A DNA stretch of 26,604 nucleotides from JAZQNF01 sp045641505 (GTDB lineage: Bacteria > Bacillota > Clostridia > Lachnospirales > Bianqueaceae), in contig JAZUHB010000093.1 of NCBI GenBank assembly GCA_045641505.1, forward strand, positions 1-26,604, written 5' to 3'. The notes under the pieces were generated by a model. The model saw nothing but the letters and a program-made list of their open reading frames with translations. It searched no databases and was not told the DNA's origin. The position numbers and the translations under genes are program-made. Shown here piece by piece: positions 13,332 through 21,922 of the stretch (the first letter of the stretch is position 1; every line of letters begins with the position of its first letter).

Positions 13332-14486
13332 ATGAAAATCTCCAGAATGGCCGGGGCGGTCGAGCCCTCCCTGGCGCGCAAACTTTTCAACATGACCAAG
13401 CAGTACACCGACGTGGTGGACCTCACCCTCGGCGACCCGGATCTGAAGCCCAATCTGAAGATCCGCGAAGCCGCCTGTGAGGCCGTGATGGCGGGCAAAT
13501 CCCGCTACAGCCAGAACGCCGGTCTCGCGGACCTCCGGGCCGCCGCGGGCGCGCTTTTCGAAAAAGAATACGGACAGACGGTCGATCCCGCGACGGAAAT
13601 GATCGTCACGGTCGGCGGCATGGAGGCGCTGTTCCTCTCGCTGGCCTGCCTGATCGACGACGGAGATGAGGTCATCATCCCCGCGCCTTACTATGTCAAT
13701 TACGTGCAGATGGTGCGGATGCTGGGCGGCGTGCCCGTGATCCTGTACTCCACCGAGGCCGAGGGCTTCCACCTGGATCCCGCCAAGGTCGAGGCCGCGG
13801 TCACCGACCGCACCGTCGCCGTCATCGTGAACTCGCCCTGCAACCCCACCGGCGAGGTGCTGCCGAAGGACGTCCTCGAGCGCCTCGCGAAGATCGCCGT
13901 GGAGAAGGACCTGGTCGTGATCTCCGACGAGGTCTACAAGACCCTGGTCTACGACGGCGCCATTCACGAGTCGATCATCCGCGAGCCCGGCATGCGGGAG
14001 CGCACCGTGCTGATCGACAGCCTCTCCAAGCGCTTCTCGATGACCGGCTACCGGGTCGGCTACGCCATCGCGCCCGCCGAGCTCGTCGCGAACATGGTCA
14101 AGATGCAGGAGAACGTGGCGGCCTGCGCCCCCGTCCCCTCCCAGCACGCGGGCATCTGCGCCTACAGCGAGTGCGCGGACGATCCGGCGATGCTCGAGAC
14201 CTTCACCGCCCGCCGCGACTTCATGTACGAGGCGATCAACGCGATCCCGAAGCTGTCCTGCCGGAAGCCCGCCGGCACCTTCTACCTCTTCGTGAACATC
14301 GAGGAGACCGGCCTCGAGTGCCTCGATTTCTGCTACAAGCTGCTGGAGGCCGTCCACGTCGCGGTGGTGCCCGGCATCACCTACGGCAAGGAGTACGGTC
14401 ACTACGTCCGCATCGCGTTCACCCACGATGTGGAGGTCCTGCGCGAGGGCGCGGAGCGGATCCGCCGCTTCGCCGAGACGCTTTGA
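13332..14486 (+). CDS. Class I/II PLP-dependent aminotransferase (aspartate-aminotransferase-like)
   Basis: 384 residues, fold-type I aminotransferase of the AspC-like group. It interconverts an amino acid and its keto acid; aspartate or aromatic amino acids are likely but unproven. Visible: LTLGDPDLKP near the N-terminus, VNSPCNPTG, PLP-contacting ISDEVYKTLVYD, Schiff-base K233 in SLSKRFSMTGYRVGY and a C-terminal arginine region YVRIAFT. ATG 13332 is preferred over ATG 13326 because the GGGAG (13318-13322) is nine bases away, against three for the earlier one. It is the first gene after the promoter; the glycan genes follow after 60 bp without a terminator, so co-transcription is likely although its job seems separate. 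Confidence 0.93.
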   Translation: MKISRMAGAVEPSLARKLFNMTKQYTDVVDLTLGDPDLKPNLKIREAACEAVMAGKSRYSQNAGLADLRAAAGALFEKEYGQTVDPATEMIVTVGGMEALFLSLACLIDDGDEVIIPAPYYVNYVQMVRMLGGVPVILYSTEAEGFHLDPAKVEAAVTDRTVAVIVNSPCNPTGEVLPKDVLERLAKIAVEKDLVVISDEVYKTLVYDGAIHESIIREPGMRERTVLIDSLSKRFSMTGYRVGYAIAPAELVANMVKMQENVAACAPVPSQHAGICAYSECADDPAMLETFTARRDFMYEAINAIPKLSCRKPAGTFYLFVNIEETGLECLDFCYKLLEAVHVAVVPGITYGKEYGHYVRIAFTHDVEVLREGAERIRRFAETL

Positions 14487-14546
14487 AAATCCCGGGCCCG
14501 CGGCGCCGACGCGCCGTCCGCTGCCCGATCATGAAAGGAAGACGAG

Positions 14547-15821
14547 ATGTTTTCTTCTGAATTCGAACCGTTCGAAAAGAAGGTCTGGCTTGCCACGCCC
14601 ACGCCGCATCCGGAGATGCTTCGCTACATCGAAGCCGCGTACAACGCGAACTGGCTGTCGACGGTGGGGGAGAATATCGACGAGCTCGAGAAGCTCGCCG
14701 CGGAGAAGGCCGGCGTGAAGTACGCCGTGGCGCTGTGCAACTGCACCTCCGCGCTCCATCTCTGCGTGAAGCTCGCGGGCGAGAAGCTGTACGGGAAGCC
14801 CGCCATCAGCCACGGCGCGCTGGAGGGCAAACGGGTCTTCTGCTCGGACATGACCTTCGACGCGACGCTCAATCCCGTCGTGTACGAGGGCGGGATCCCC
14901 GTCTTCATCGACACCGATCCGGAGACCTGGAACATGGACGCGGCCGCGCTCGAAAAGGCCTTCGGGCTCTATCCCGACGTCCGGCTCGTCGTCAGCGCCG
15001 AGCTCTACGGCTTCCCGGGACGGATGGACGAGATCAAGGCCATCTGCGCCCGTCACGGCGCGCTCCTGATCGAGGACGCGGCGGAGGCGATGGGCGCCAC
15101 GGTCGGCGGCGCGCAGTGCGGCTCGTTCGGCGACTTCTCCGCGGTCAGCTACAACGGCAACAAGATCATCACCGGCTCGTCCGGCGGCTGCCTGCTTACC
15201 AACAGCCTCGCCGACGCGAATCAGGCCCGCAAGTGGAGCACGCAGTCCCGCGAGAACGCGCCCTGGTATCAGCACGAGCAGGTCGGCTACAACTACCGCA
15301 TGAGCAACATCATCGCCGGCGCCGTCCGCGGCCAGTACCCCTATCTCGAGGAGCACATCGCGCAGAAGAAGGCGGTCTACGAGCGCTACCGGGACGGCCT
15401 CCGGGACCTTCCCGTCCGGATGAACCCGATCTGCGCCGGCACCGAGCCGAACTACTGGCTCTCCGCCCTGATCATCGACCGCGAGGCCATGTGCCGTCAG
15501 GTCCGCGATGACAGCACCGCGCTCTTCGTACCCGAGCACGGCAAGTCCTGCCCGACCGAGATCCTCGAGGCCCTTGCGTCCGTGCGCGCCGAGGGCCGCC
15601 CGATCTGGAAGCCGATGCACATGCAGCCGATGTACCGCATGCACGGCTTCGTCACGCGCGAGGGCGACGGCCGCGCCCGCACCAACGCCTACATCGCCGG
15701 CGGCATTTTCGATGCCGGCGCGGACATTTTCGACCGGGGCCTTTGCCTGCCCAGCGACAACAAAATGACAAAAGAGCAGCAGGAGCGGATCATCGAAGTG
15801 ATCCGGGCGTGCTTCGACTAA
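14547..15821 (+). CDS. DegT/DnrJ/EryC1-type sugar aminotransferase
   Basis: 424 residues. PLP enzymes of this family transfer an amino group from glutamate to a keto group of a nucleotide-linked sugar. Motifs: NCTSALHLCVKL, a DMTFDATLNPV strand, IEDAAEAMGA carrying the cofactor-binding Asp, and SYNGNKIITGSSGG with internal-aldimine K206. It resembles the PglE/LegC-like group that aminates UDP-4-keto-6-deoxy-GlcNAc (inference). No 4,6-dehydratase of the PglF type is in the window, so its substrate would come from elsewhere. The acyltransferase gene 9 bp downstream fits amination followed by N-acetylation, as for bacillosamine-type sugars. AAAGGAAG precedes the ATG. Confidence 0.92.
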   Translation: MFSSEFEPFEKKVWLATPTPHPEMLRYIEAAYNANWLSTVGENIDELEKLAAEKAGVKYAVALCNCTSALHLCVKLAGEKLYGKPAISHGALEGKRVFCSDMTFDATLNPVVYEGGIPVFIDTDPETWNMDAAALEKAFGLYPDVRLVVSAELYGFPGRMDEIKAICARHGALLIEDAAEAMGATVGGAQCGSFGDFSAVSYNGNKIITGSSGGCLLTNSLADANQARKWSTQSRENAPWYQHEQVGYNYRMSNIIAGAVRGQYPYLEEHIAQKKAVYERYRDGLRDLPVRMNPICAGTEPNYWLSALIIDREAMCRQVRDDSTALFVPEHGKSCPTEILEALASVRAEGRPIWKPMHMQPMYRMHGFVTREGDGRARTNAYIAGGIFDAGADIFDRGLCLPSDNKMTKEQQERIIEVIRACFD

Positions 15822-15830
15822 GGAGATGTC

Positions 15831-16382
15831 ATGAAAGGAAAGCGTCTTTGGCAGACCTTCTGCCTTTGTCTGATCCCCTCCGCGACGAAGCGCGCCGCGT
15901 ATCTCCGGCGTCACGGCGTCTTCGCCGGCATGGGCGAGGACTGTCTTTTCATGGGGCGCATCGTGCCCCTCTATCCGGAGCTGATCCGCTTCGGCCGCAA
16001 CGTCTCGGTCGCCTCGAAGGTGACCTTCGTCACGCATGACGTGACGCACCGCGTGCTGAACCGTTCGGCCCGCGTCCGGGAGCTCCTGGGCGAGGAGGCC
16101 GCCGGCCGGAAGATCGCCGAGCGGAAGGGCTGCATCGAGGTGGGCGACGACGTCTTTCTGGGCGCCGGCAGCCTGATCCTCCCCGACGTGCGGATCGGCA
16201 GTCAGGTCATCCTGGGCGCCGGCTCCGTCGTGACGAAGGACATCCCCTCCGGCTCCGTGGCCGCGGGCGTCCCGGCGAAGGTGATCGGCAGCTTCGACGA
16301 GTTCGCGAGGAAGGCGGCGTCTTCGGCGCGCCCCGCGGCGGCGGAGGAGCTCTGGGCAGCCTTCGGGGAAAAGAGAAACTGA
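15831..16382 (+). CDS. Left-handed beta-helix acyltransferase
   Basis: 183 residues with hexapeptide repeats (IEVGDDVFLGAGSLILPDVRIG and QVILGAGSVVTKDIPSGSVAAG) that fold as a trimeric left-handed beta helix. It is related to maltose/galactoside O-acetyltransferases and sugar N-acetyltransferases using acetyl-CoA. The VTHDVTHRV segment (about residues 64-72) holds candidate catalytic histidines. The C-terminal PAKVIGSFDEF ending is typical. It sits between a sugar aminotransferase and a flippase, so the acceptor is probably a glycan amino sugar or hydroxyl group. AAGGAG overlaps the previous stop. Which position is acetylated cannot be told. Confidence 0.9.
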   Translation: MKGKRLWQTFCLCLIPSATKRAAYLRRHGVFAGMGEDCLFMGRIVPLYPELIRFGRNVSVASKVTFVTHDVTHRVLNRSARVRELLGEEAAGRKIAERKGCIEVGDDVFLGAGSLILPDVRIGSQVILGAGSVVTKDIPSGSVAAGVPAKVIGSFDEFARKAASSARPAAAEELWAAFGEKRN

Positions 16383-16433
16383 GTCACCGCGCCGCGACGG
16401 CGGCGGAAATCTGAAGATAGGAAGTGGAAGATC

Positions 16434-17924
16434 TTGGAGGAAGAGAAACTGAGCCGGCCGGAGAGTCAGAAGACCCGGGTGATCTCGAATTTCCTGTGGC
16501 GCTTTTTCGAACGGATCGGCGCGCAGGGAGTCACGTTCATCGTGGAGCTGGTGCTGGCCCGCATCCTGGATCCGGCCGTCTACGGCACGCTGGCGCTGGT
16601 CACCGTGTTCACGACGCTGATGCAGGTCTTCGTGGACAGCGGGCTCGGCAACGCCCTGATCCAGAAGAAGGATGCCGACGACACGGATTTTTCCTCCGTT
16701 TTCTATTTCAACATAGTGATGTGCACGGTCCTGTACGGGCTGATGTTCATCGCCGCGGTCCCCATTTCCCGCTTTTACGACAAGCCGGAGCTTGTCCCCG
16801 TCATCCGGGTGATGAGCCTGATTCTGGTGATCTCCGGCGTGAAAAACGTGCAGCAGGCCTACGTCTCGCGGCACATGCTCTTCAAAAAATTCTTTTTTGC
16901 CACCCTGGCCGGCACGGTCTGCGCCGCCGGAGTGGGCATCTGGATGGCCGTCCGGGGCTACGGCGTCTGGGCGCTCGTCGCGCAGAACCTGGTCAACATG
17001 GCCATGGACACGCTGGTCCTCTGGATCACCGTGAAATGGCGGCCGAAGAAGACCTTCTCCTGGCCCCGCCTCAAGGGCCTCCTTTCCTACGGCTGGAAGC
17101 TGCTGGCCTCAAAGCTGCTCGACACGCTCTATGACGAGCTCCGTCAGCTCCTGATCGGCAAGCTCTACACGGACGCGGACCTGGCCTTCTACAATCAGGG
17201 CAAGCGCTATCCGCATTTCGCGGTCACGAACATCAACAGCTCTCTGGACAGCGTGCTCTTCCCGGCGCTGTCGAAGGAGCAAAGCGAGCCGGCCAAGGTC
17301 AAGGCGATCACCCGCCGCGCGATCCAGGTCGGCACCTATCTGCTGATGCCCGTCATGACCGGCATCGCCGTCTGCGCGACCCCCCTGATCAGTCTGCTGG
17401 TGACCGACAAATGGCTGCCGGTGGTGCCGTACCTGCGGATCTTCTGCGCGTGCTACGCGTTCTATACCGTCAACACCGCGAACCTGAACGCGATCAAGGC
17501 GCTCGGCCGCAGCGACCTGGTGCTCAAGCTCGAGTTCATCAAGAAGGGGATCGGCCTGGCGCTCCTGCTCGGCACCCTCTGGATCAGCGTCGAGGCGCTG
17601 GCCTACAGCATGCTGCTGAGCTCGGTGCTTTGCCAGATCATCAACGCCTCCCCGAACCGGAAGCTGCTGGATTACAGCTATAAGGACCAGGTGAAGGATA
17701 TGCTCCCGCAGCTTTTGCTGAGTCTCTTCATGGGCGCCTGTGTGCTGGCGGTGACGTTGTTCAAGCTGCCGGATCTGGTCACGCTGCTGATCCAGGTGCC
17801 GCTCGGCGTCGCGATTTACTGGGGCGGCTCGAAGCTGTTTGGGATCGAGAGCTACGGGTATCTGCTGCGAACGGTTTTGGATCTTGTCGCCAGATTTAGG
17901 AAGAAGGATCAAGAAAATGCCTGA
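16434..17924 (+). CDS. Wzx-like polysaccharide flippase (MOP superfamily)
   Basis: A 496-residue membrane protein with about 12-14 transmembrane segments and the oligosaccharide-flippase pattern: FLWRFFERIGAQGVTFIVELVLARIL near the N-terminus followed by DPAVYGTLALVTV. It would turn undecaprenyl-diphosphate-linked oligosaccharides to the outer face of the membrane. The start is TTG at 16434, with GGAAG-type sequence 8-15 bases upstream; no ATG fits the family N-terminus. A GTG about 14 codons further in is a less likely alternative. It follows the acyltransferase by 51 bp and overlaps the glycosyltransferase by 8 bp. Its substrate is presumably the glycan built by this operon. Confidence 0.92.
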   Translation: MEEEKLSRPESQKTRVISNFLWRFFERIGAQGVTFIVELVLARILDPAVYGTLALVTVFTTLMQVFVDSGLGNALIQKKDADDTDFSSVFYFNIVMCTVLYGLMFIAAVPISRFYDKPELVPVIRVMSLILVISGVKNVQQAYVSRHMLFKKFFFATLAGTVCAAGVGIWMAVRGYGVWALVAQNLVNMAMDTLVLWITVKWRPKKTFSWPRLKGLLSYGWKLLASKLLDTLYDELRQLLIGKLYTDADLAFYNQGKRYPHFAVTNINSSLDSVLFPALSKEQSEPAKVKAITRRAIQVGTYLLMPVMTGIAVCATPLISLLVTDKWLPVVPYLRIFCACYAFYTVNTANLNAIKALGRSDLVLKLEFIKKGIGLALLLGTLWISVEALAYSMLLSSVLCQIINASPNRKLLDYSYKDQVKDMLPQLLLSLFMGACVLAVTLFKLPDLVTLLIQVPLGVAIYWGGSKLFGIESYGYLLRTVLDLVARFRKKDQENA

Positions 17925-18870
17925 GGAAGCAAAAGTCAGCATCATCTGCAACGCATATAATCACGAGAAGTACATCCGTGACGCACTTGAGGGCTTCGTG
18001 ATGCAGAAGACCGATTTTCCTTTCGTTGTGCTGATTCATGACGACGCCTCGACTGATGGGACCGCATCAATCATCCGGGAGTATGAGGAAAAATACCCGG
18101 ACATCGTGAAGCCAATCTACGAAACGGAAAATCAGTATCAGAAGAGTACGTTGCGGAAGATTCAGGAGGACCGCGTCCACAGTAAGTATGTTGCCGTCTG
18201 TGAGGGTGATGATTATTGGACCGACCCACTGAAGCTGCAGAAGCAATTCGATTATATGGAAGCTCATCCGGACTGCGCCCTCTGCGGGTGTACGACCGGA
18301 TGGCTCAATATGAAGACCGGAAAACTGGACATCCGCTACCGTGTCGATGAGGACCGGGATGTTTCGGAGGAGGAATTGATCGAGGAGACCAACGGTCGGA
18401 TCTTTACCACCTGCTCCGTGTTCGCGAAGGCAGAAATCTGGATCCGCCGCCCGAAATGGGGGTTCCCGATCGGCGACTATCCCCTCAACCTCTATGCCGG
18501 CTTGAATGGCGCGGTCCACGTGCTGCGCGAGCCGATGTGTGTTTACCGATGGTATACCGAAAATTCCTGGACGAAGCGGATGGACGGTGCCGGAAAGCGG
18601 GCTGAGGTCGCCCGGAAGATGATCGAGGGTCTCGCGAATTTCAACGAGGCCAGCGGCGGCCGTTACGCTGAATCCGTGCGTCGTCGTACGCTCCGTCACC
18701 GGTATACTCTGGCGCTGATGGAGGCTGACTGGGAAACCGTTTCCGGAGAGCTTGGCGAGGTCTACCGCAGCCGAGGCTTCCTTGAGCGCGTTTCCGACCG
18801 TTTGCGCTGCAAGCATCCAAAACTGTACGAACTGGTTCATAAAATTACCTATGGAAGACTGAAAGTCTGA
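17917..18870 (+). CDS. GT2 family glycosyltransferase
   Basis: 317 residues, GT-A fold. Seen: VSIICNAYNHEKYI near the N-terminus, the nucleotide-binding IHDDASTDGTASI (about residues 31-43), and the metal/donor motif CEGDDYWTDPLKLQKQ. It has no membrane segment, so it acts at the cytoplasmic face and adds one sugar to the lipid-linked acceptor. It is the only ordinary glycosyltransferase in the window, so the glycan is very short or other transferases lie elsewhere. ATG 17917 overlaps the flippase end by 8 bp. Third codon positions are visibly more A/T-rich than in flanking genes, which suggests that it was acquired separately. Confidence 0.92.
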   Translation: MPEEAKVSIICNAYNHEKYIRDALEGFVMQKTDFPFVVLIHDDASTDGTASIIREYEEKYPDIVKPIYETENQYQKSTLRKIQEDRVHSKYVAVCEGDDYWTDPLKLQKQFDYMEAHPDCALCGCTTGWLNMKTGKLDIRYRVDEDRDVSEEELIEETNGRIFTTCSVFAKAEIWIRRPKWGFPIGDYPLNLYAGLNGAVHVLREPMCVYRWYTENSWTKRMDGAGKRAEVARKMIEGLANFNEASGGRYAESVRRRTLRHRYTLALMEADWETVSGELGEVYRSRGFLERVSDRLRCKHPKLYELVHKITYGRLKV

Positions 18871-18887
18871 TCCGAGGAGAATTATCC

Positions 18888-19982
18888 ATGAGCATCAATG
18901 TCACCCGTTCCTCCCTGCCCCCCTTCGAGGAGTACTGCGAGGAGATCCGGGACCTCTGGGACAGCCGCTGGCTGACCAACATGGGCGCGAAGCACGAGGC
19001 GCTGGCGGCGCAGCTTCGCGAGACCCTGGGCGTGCCGAACGTGACCCTATACACGAACGGCCATCTGGCGCTGGAGAACGCCCTCGCGGCCTTCCGCTTC
19101 CCGGCGGGCAGCGAGGTGATCACCACCCCCTTCACCTTCGCGTCCACCACCCACGCGATCGCCAGATGCGGCCTCACGCCGGTTTTCTGCGACGTGAAGG
19201 CGGACGATTTCACGATGGATCCCGCGAAGATCGAGGCCCTTATCACCGACAAGACCGTCGCGATCATGCCCGTGCACGTCTACGGCCTGCTCTGCGACAC
19301 GGACGCGATCGCGGAGATCGCCGCGCGCCACGGCCTCCGGGTCATCTATGACGCAGCCCACGCGTTCGGCGTGCGGAAGAACGGCGTGAGCTCGGCCTGC
19401 TTCGGCGACGTCGCCATGTTCAGCTTCCACGCGACCAAGGTGTTCAATACGATCGAGGGCGGCGCGCTCTGCTACGCGGATGACGCGCTCCGGCCCGTGC
19501 TCGACTGCGCGAAGAACTTCGGCCTCTCCGGCGAGGACTGCGAGGTCCCCGGCGGCAACGCCAAGATGAACGAATTCCAGGCCGCGATGGGCCTCTGCAA
19601 CCTGCGGCACCTCGACGGCGAGATCGCGAAGCGCCGCCGGGCCGCGGAGACCTACCGCCGGCTCCTTTCCGGCGTCCCCGGTATCCGGCTCGCGCCCGAG
19701 CAGCCCGGCGTTGAGCAGAACTACGCGTATTTTCCTGTCGTCTTCGACGGCTTCCGCGCGGACCGCGATCAGATCTTCGAGGAGCTCCGCGCGAACGACG
19801 TGATCGCCCGCAAGTATTTCTACCCGGTGACGGACGAGTTCAGCTGCTACCGGGAGCTGCCCACGGCTTCCGCGACCCCCGTCGCCTCGTACCTGGCGAA
19901 GCGGGTCCTCTGCCTGCCGCTCTTCGCGGATCTCGCGGAGGAGGACGCGGCGCGGATCGCCCGGATCATTCTGGGAGAATAA
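18888..19982 (+). CDS. DegT-type aminotransferase, probably for dTDP-4-keto-6-deoxyglucose
   Basis: 364 residues. Motifs: TNGHLALENAL, TTPFTFASTTHAI, VHVYGLLCDTDAI, cofactor-binding Asp in IYDAAHAFGV, and MFSFHATKVFNTIEGGAL with Schiff-base K184. This last motif is typical of VioA/FdtB-type enzymes that make amino-dideoxysugars on dTDP. It lies directly before rfbA and rfbB, and the rhamnose genes rfbC/rfbD are absent. I infer that it aminates the RfbB product to dTDP-4-amino-4,6-dideoxyglucose (Qui4N, viosamine) or a close isomer. It is distinct from the DegT enzyme at 14547, so the cassette probably makes two amino sugars. GAGGAG precedes the ATG. Confidence 0.9.
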   Translation: MSINVTRSSLPPFEEYCEEIRDLWDSRWLTNMGAKHEALAAQLRETLGVPNVTLYTNGHLALENALAAFRFPAGSEVITTPFTFASTTHAIARCGLTPVFCDVKADDFTMDPAKIEALITDKTVAIMPVHVYGLLCDTDAIAEIAARHGLRVIYDAAHAFGVRKNGVSSACFGDVAMFSFHATKVFNTIEGGALCYADDALRPVLDCAKNFGLSGEDCEVPGGNAKMNEFQAAMGLCNLRHLDGEIAKRRRAAETYRRLLSGVPGIRLAPEQPGVEQNYAYFPVVFDGFRADRDQIFEELRANDVIARKYFYPVTDEFSCYRELPTASATPVASYLAKRVLCLPLFADLAEEDAARIARIILGE

Positions 19983-19998
19983 GAACGGAGGTAAATCC

Positions 19999-20880
19999 AT
20001 GAAAGGCATCATTCTGGCCGGCGGACGCGGCACGCGCCTCTATCCGATGACGAAGGCCGTCTCGAAGCAGCTGCTGCCCGTCTACGACAAGCCGATGATC
20101 TACTATCCCCTGTCCATGCTGATGCTGGCGAGCATCCGCGAGGTGCTCATCATCTCCACGCCCGAGGATCTGCCCGACTACGAGCGGCTGCTGGGCGACG
20201 GCAGCCAGCTCGGCATGCGTTTCTTCTACAAGGAGCAGACCGCGCCCCGCGGCCTCGCCGACGCGTTCCTGCTGGGCGAGGAGTTCATCGGGGACGATTC
20301 CGTCTGCCTCGTTCTCGGCGACAACATCTTCTACGGCTCGAACATGACGCGGACGCTCCGCGACGCGATCGCGAACAATACCGGCGCGACCATCTTCGGC
20401 TATCCGGTCAAGGATCCCCGGTCCTTCGGCGTGGTCGAGTTCGACGCGAACCGCCGGGTCCTGAGCCTCGAGGAGAAGCCCGAGAACCCGAAGAGCCATT
20501 ACGCGGTGCCCGGTCTCTACTTCTACGACAACCGTGTGGTGGAGATCGCGAAGCACGTGCAGCCCTCCGCCCGCGGCGAGCTGGAGATCACCGCCGTGAA
20601 CAACGCCTACCTGGCCCTGGGCGAGCTGAAGGTCCGGCTGCTGGAGCGCGGCTTCGCCTGGCTCGATACCGGCACGCCCGAGGGCATGCTGAAGGCCGCC
20701 GAGTTCGTCGAGGCGGTCCAGGACCGGCAGGGCTTCTACGTTTCCTGCATCGAGGAGATCGCCTGGCGCCGCGGCTTCATCACCACCGCACAGCTCCGCG
20801 ACCTCGGCGAGAAGCTGAAGATGACGGACTACGGCCGGTACCTGATGGCGCTGGCGGATGAGGAGGCGGAGCATGTCTGA
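19999..20880 (+). CDS. rfbA: Glucose-1-phosphate thymidylyltransferase
   Basis: 293 residues, the family's usual length. It joins dTTP and glucose-1-phosphate to dTDP-glucose. Seen: nucleotide-binding GIILAGGRGTRLYPMT followed by SKQLLPVYDKPMIYYPLS, LVLGDNIFYG carrying a metal-binding Asp, EEKPENPKSHYAVPGLYFYD, and WLDTGTPEGML. CGGAGG precedes the ATG. Its last 8 bases overlap rfbB, showing tight translational coupling to the next pathway step. Confidence 0.97.
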   Translation: MKGIILAGGRGTRLYPMTKAVSKQLLPVYDKPMIYYPLSMLMLASIREVLIISTPEDLPDYERLLGDGSQLGMRFFYKEQTAPRGLADAFLLGEEFIGDDSVCLVLGDNIFYGSNMTRTLRDAIANNTGATIFGYPVKDPRSFGVVEFDANRRVLSLEEKPENPKSHYAVPGLYFYDNRVVEIAKHVQPSARGELEITAVNNAYLALGELKVRLLERGFAWLDTGTPEGMLKAAEFVEAVQDRQGFYVSCIEEIAWRRGFITTAQLRDLGEKLKMTDYGRYLMALADEEAEHV

Positions 20881-21898
20881 GACGATCCTCGTGACCGGCG
20901 GCGCCGGCTTCATCGGCTCGAATTTCATTTACCTCCTGCTGGAGGAGCGGCCTGAATGGCGCGTCGTCTGCGTGGACGCGCTGACCTACGCCGCCAACAT
21001 CCACACCCTGAACCGGGCGATGGAGAACCCGAACTTCGTTTTTTACAAAGAAGACATCCGGAACCGCGGGGGCATCTTCGTGATCTTCGAAAAGGAGCAC
21101 CCCGATTACGTGGTCAACTTCGCGGCGGAGAGCCACGTGGACCGCAGCATCGAGAATCCCGGCATTTTCCTGGAGACCAACATCCTCGGCACCCAGGTTG
21201 TGATGGACGCCTGCCGGAAATACGGCGTCAAGCGCTTCCATCAGGTGGGCACCGACGAGGTCTACGGCGATCTGCCGCTCGACCGGCCGGACCTTTTCTT
21301 CCGCGAGGACACGCCCATCCGCACCTCGTCTCCGTATTCCACCTCGAAGGCGGCGGCGGACCTGCTCGCGCTCGCCTATTGGCGCACCTATGGCCTGCCC
21401 GTCACGGTGAGCCGCTGCTCGAACAACTACGGCCCCTATCAGTTCCCCGAAAAGCTGATCCCGCTGATGATCCGCAACGCCTCGAACGACCGGCCCCTGC
21501 CCGTCTACGGCGAGGGAAAGAACGTCCGGGACTGGCTCTACGTGAAGGATCACTGCCGCGGCATCCTGGTGGTGCTGGAGCGCGGCCGCGTCGGCGAGGT
21601 CTACAATCTCGGCGGCCATAACGAAAAGCAGAACCTGGAGATCGTGAAGATCATCCTGGCGCAGCTCGGCAAGCCCGAGTCGCTGATCACCTTCGTGGCG
21701 GACCGCAAGGGCCACGACCTGCGCTACGCGATCGATCCTGCCAAGGCGAAGGCCGAGCTTGGCTGGGAGCCGGAGACCTGCTTCGCGGACGGCATCCGCC
21801 TGACCATCGACTGGTACCGGGCACATGCCGACTGGCTGGAGGAGTGCGCCTCGGGCGAGTATCAGACCTACTACGAAAAGATGTACGGCAACAGATAA
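20873..21898 (+). CDS. rfbB: dTDP-glucose 4,6-dehydratase
   Basis: 341 residues, extended short-chain dehydrogenase. It converts dTDP-glucose to dTDP-4-keto-6-deoxyglucose with bound NAD+. Visible: Rossmann motif TGGAGFIGSNF (from residue 8), NFAAESHVDRSI, the catalytic TDEVYG triad, and Y155-STS-K159. The C-terminal segment has DHCRGILVVLERG and DRKGHDLRYAIDP. ATG 20873 was chosen because GAGGAGG lies just upstream and the family starts at this point; an ATG at 20858 would add MRRRS. The product can feed the DegT enzyme at 18888. Confidence 0.97.
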   Translation: MSETILVTGGAGFIGSNFIYLLLEERPEWRVVCVDALTYAANIHTLNRAMENPNFVFYKEDIRNRGGIFVIFEKEHPDYVVNFAAESHVDRSIENPGIFLETNILGTQVVMDACRKYGVKRFHQVGTDEVYGDLPLDRPDLFFREDTPIRTSSPYSTSKAAADLLALAYWRTYGLPVTVSRCSNNYGPYQFPEKLIPLMIRNASNDRPLPVYGEGKNVRDWLYVKDHCRGILVVLERGRVGEVYNLGGHNEKQNLEIVKIILAQLGKPESLITFVADRKGHDLRYAIDPAKAKAELGWEPETCFADGIRLTIDWYRAHADWLEECASGEYQTYYEKMYGNR

Positions 21899-21922
21899 TC
21901 CGAATGAAGGAAGTACGATGAC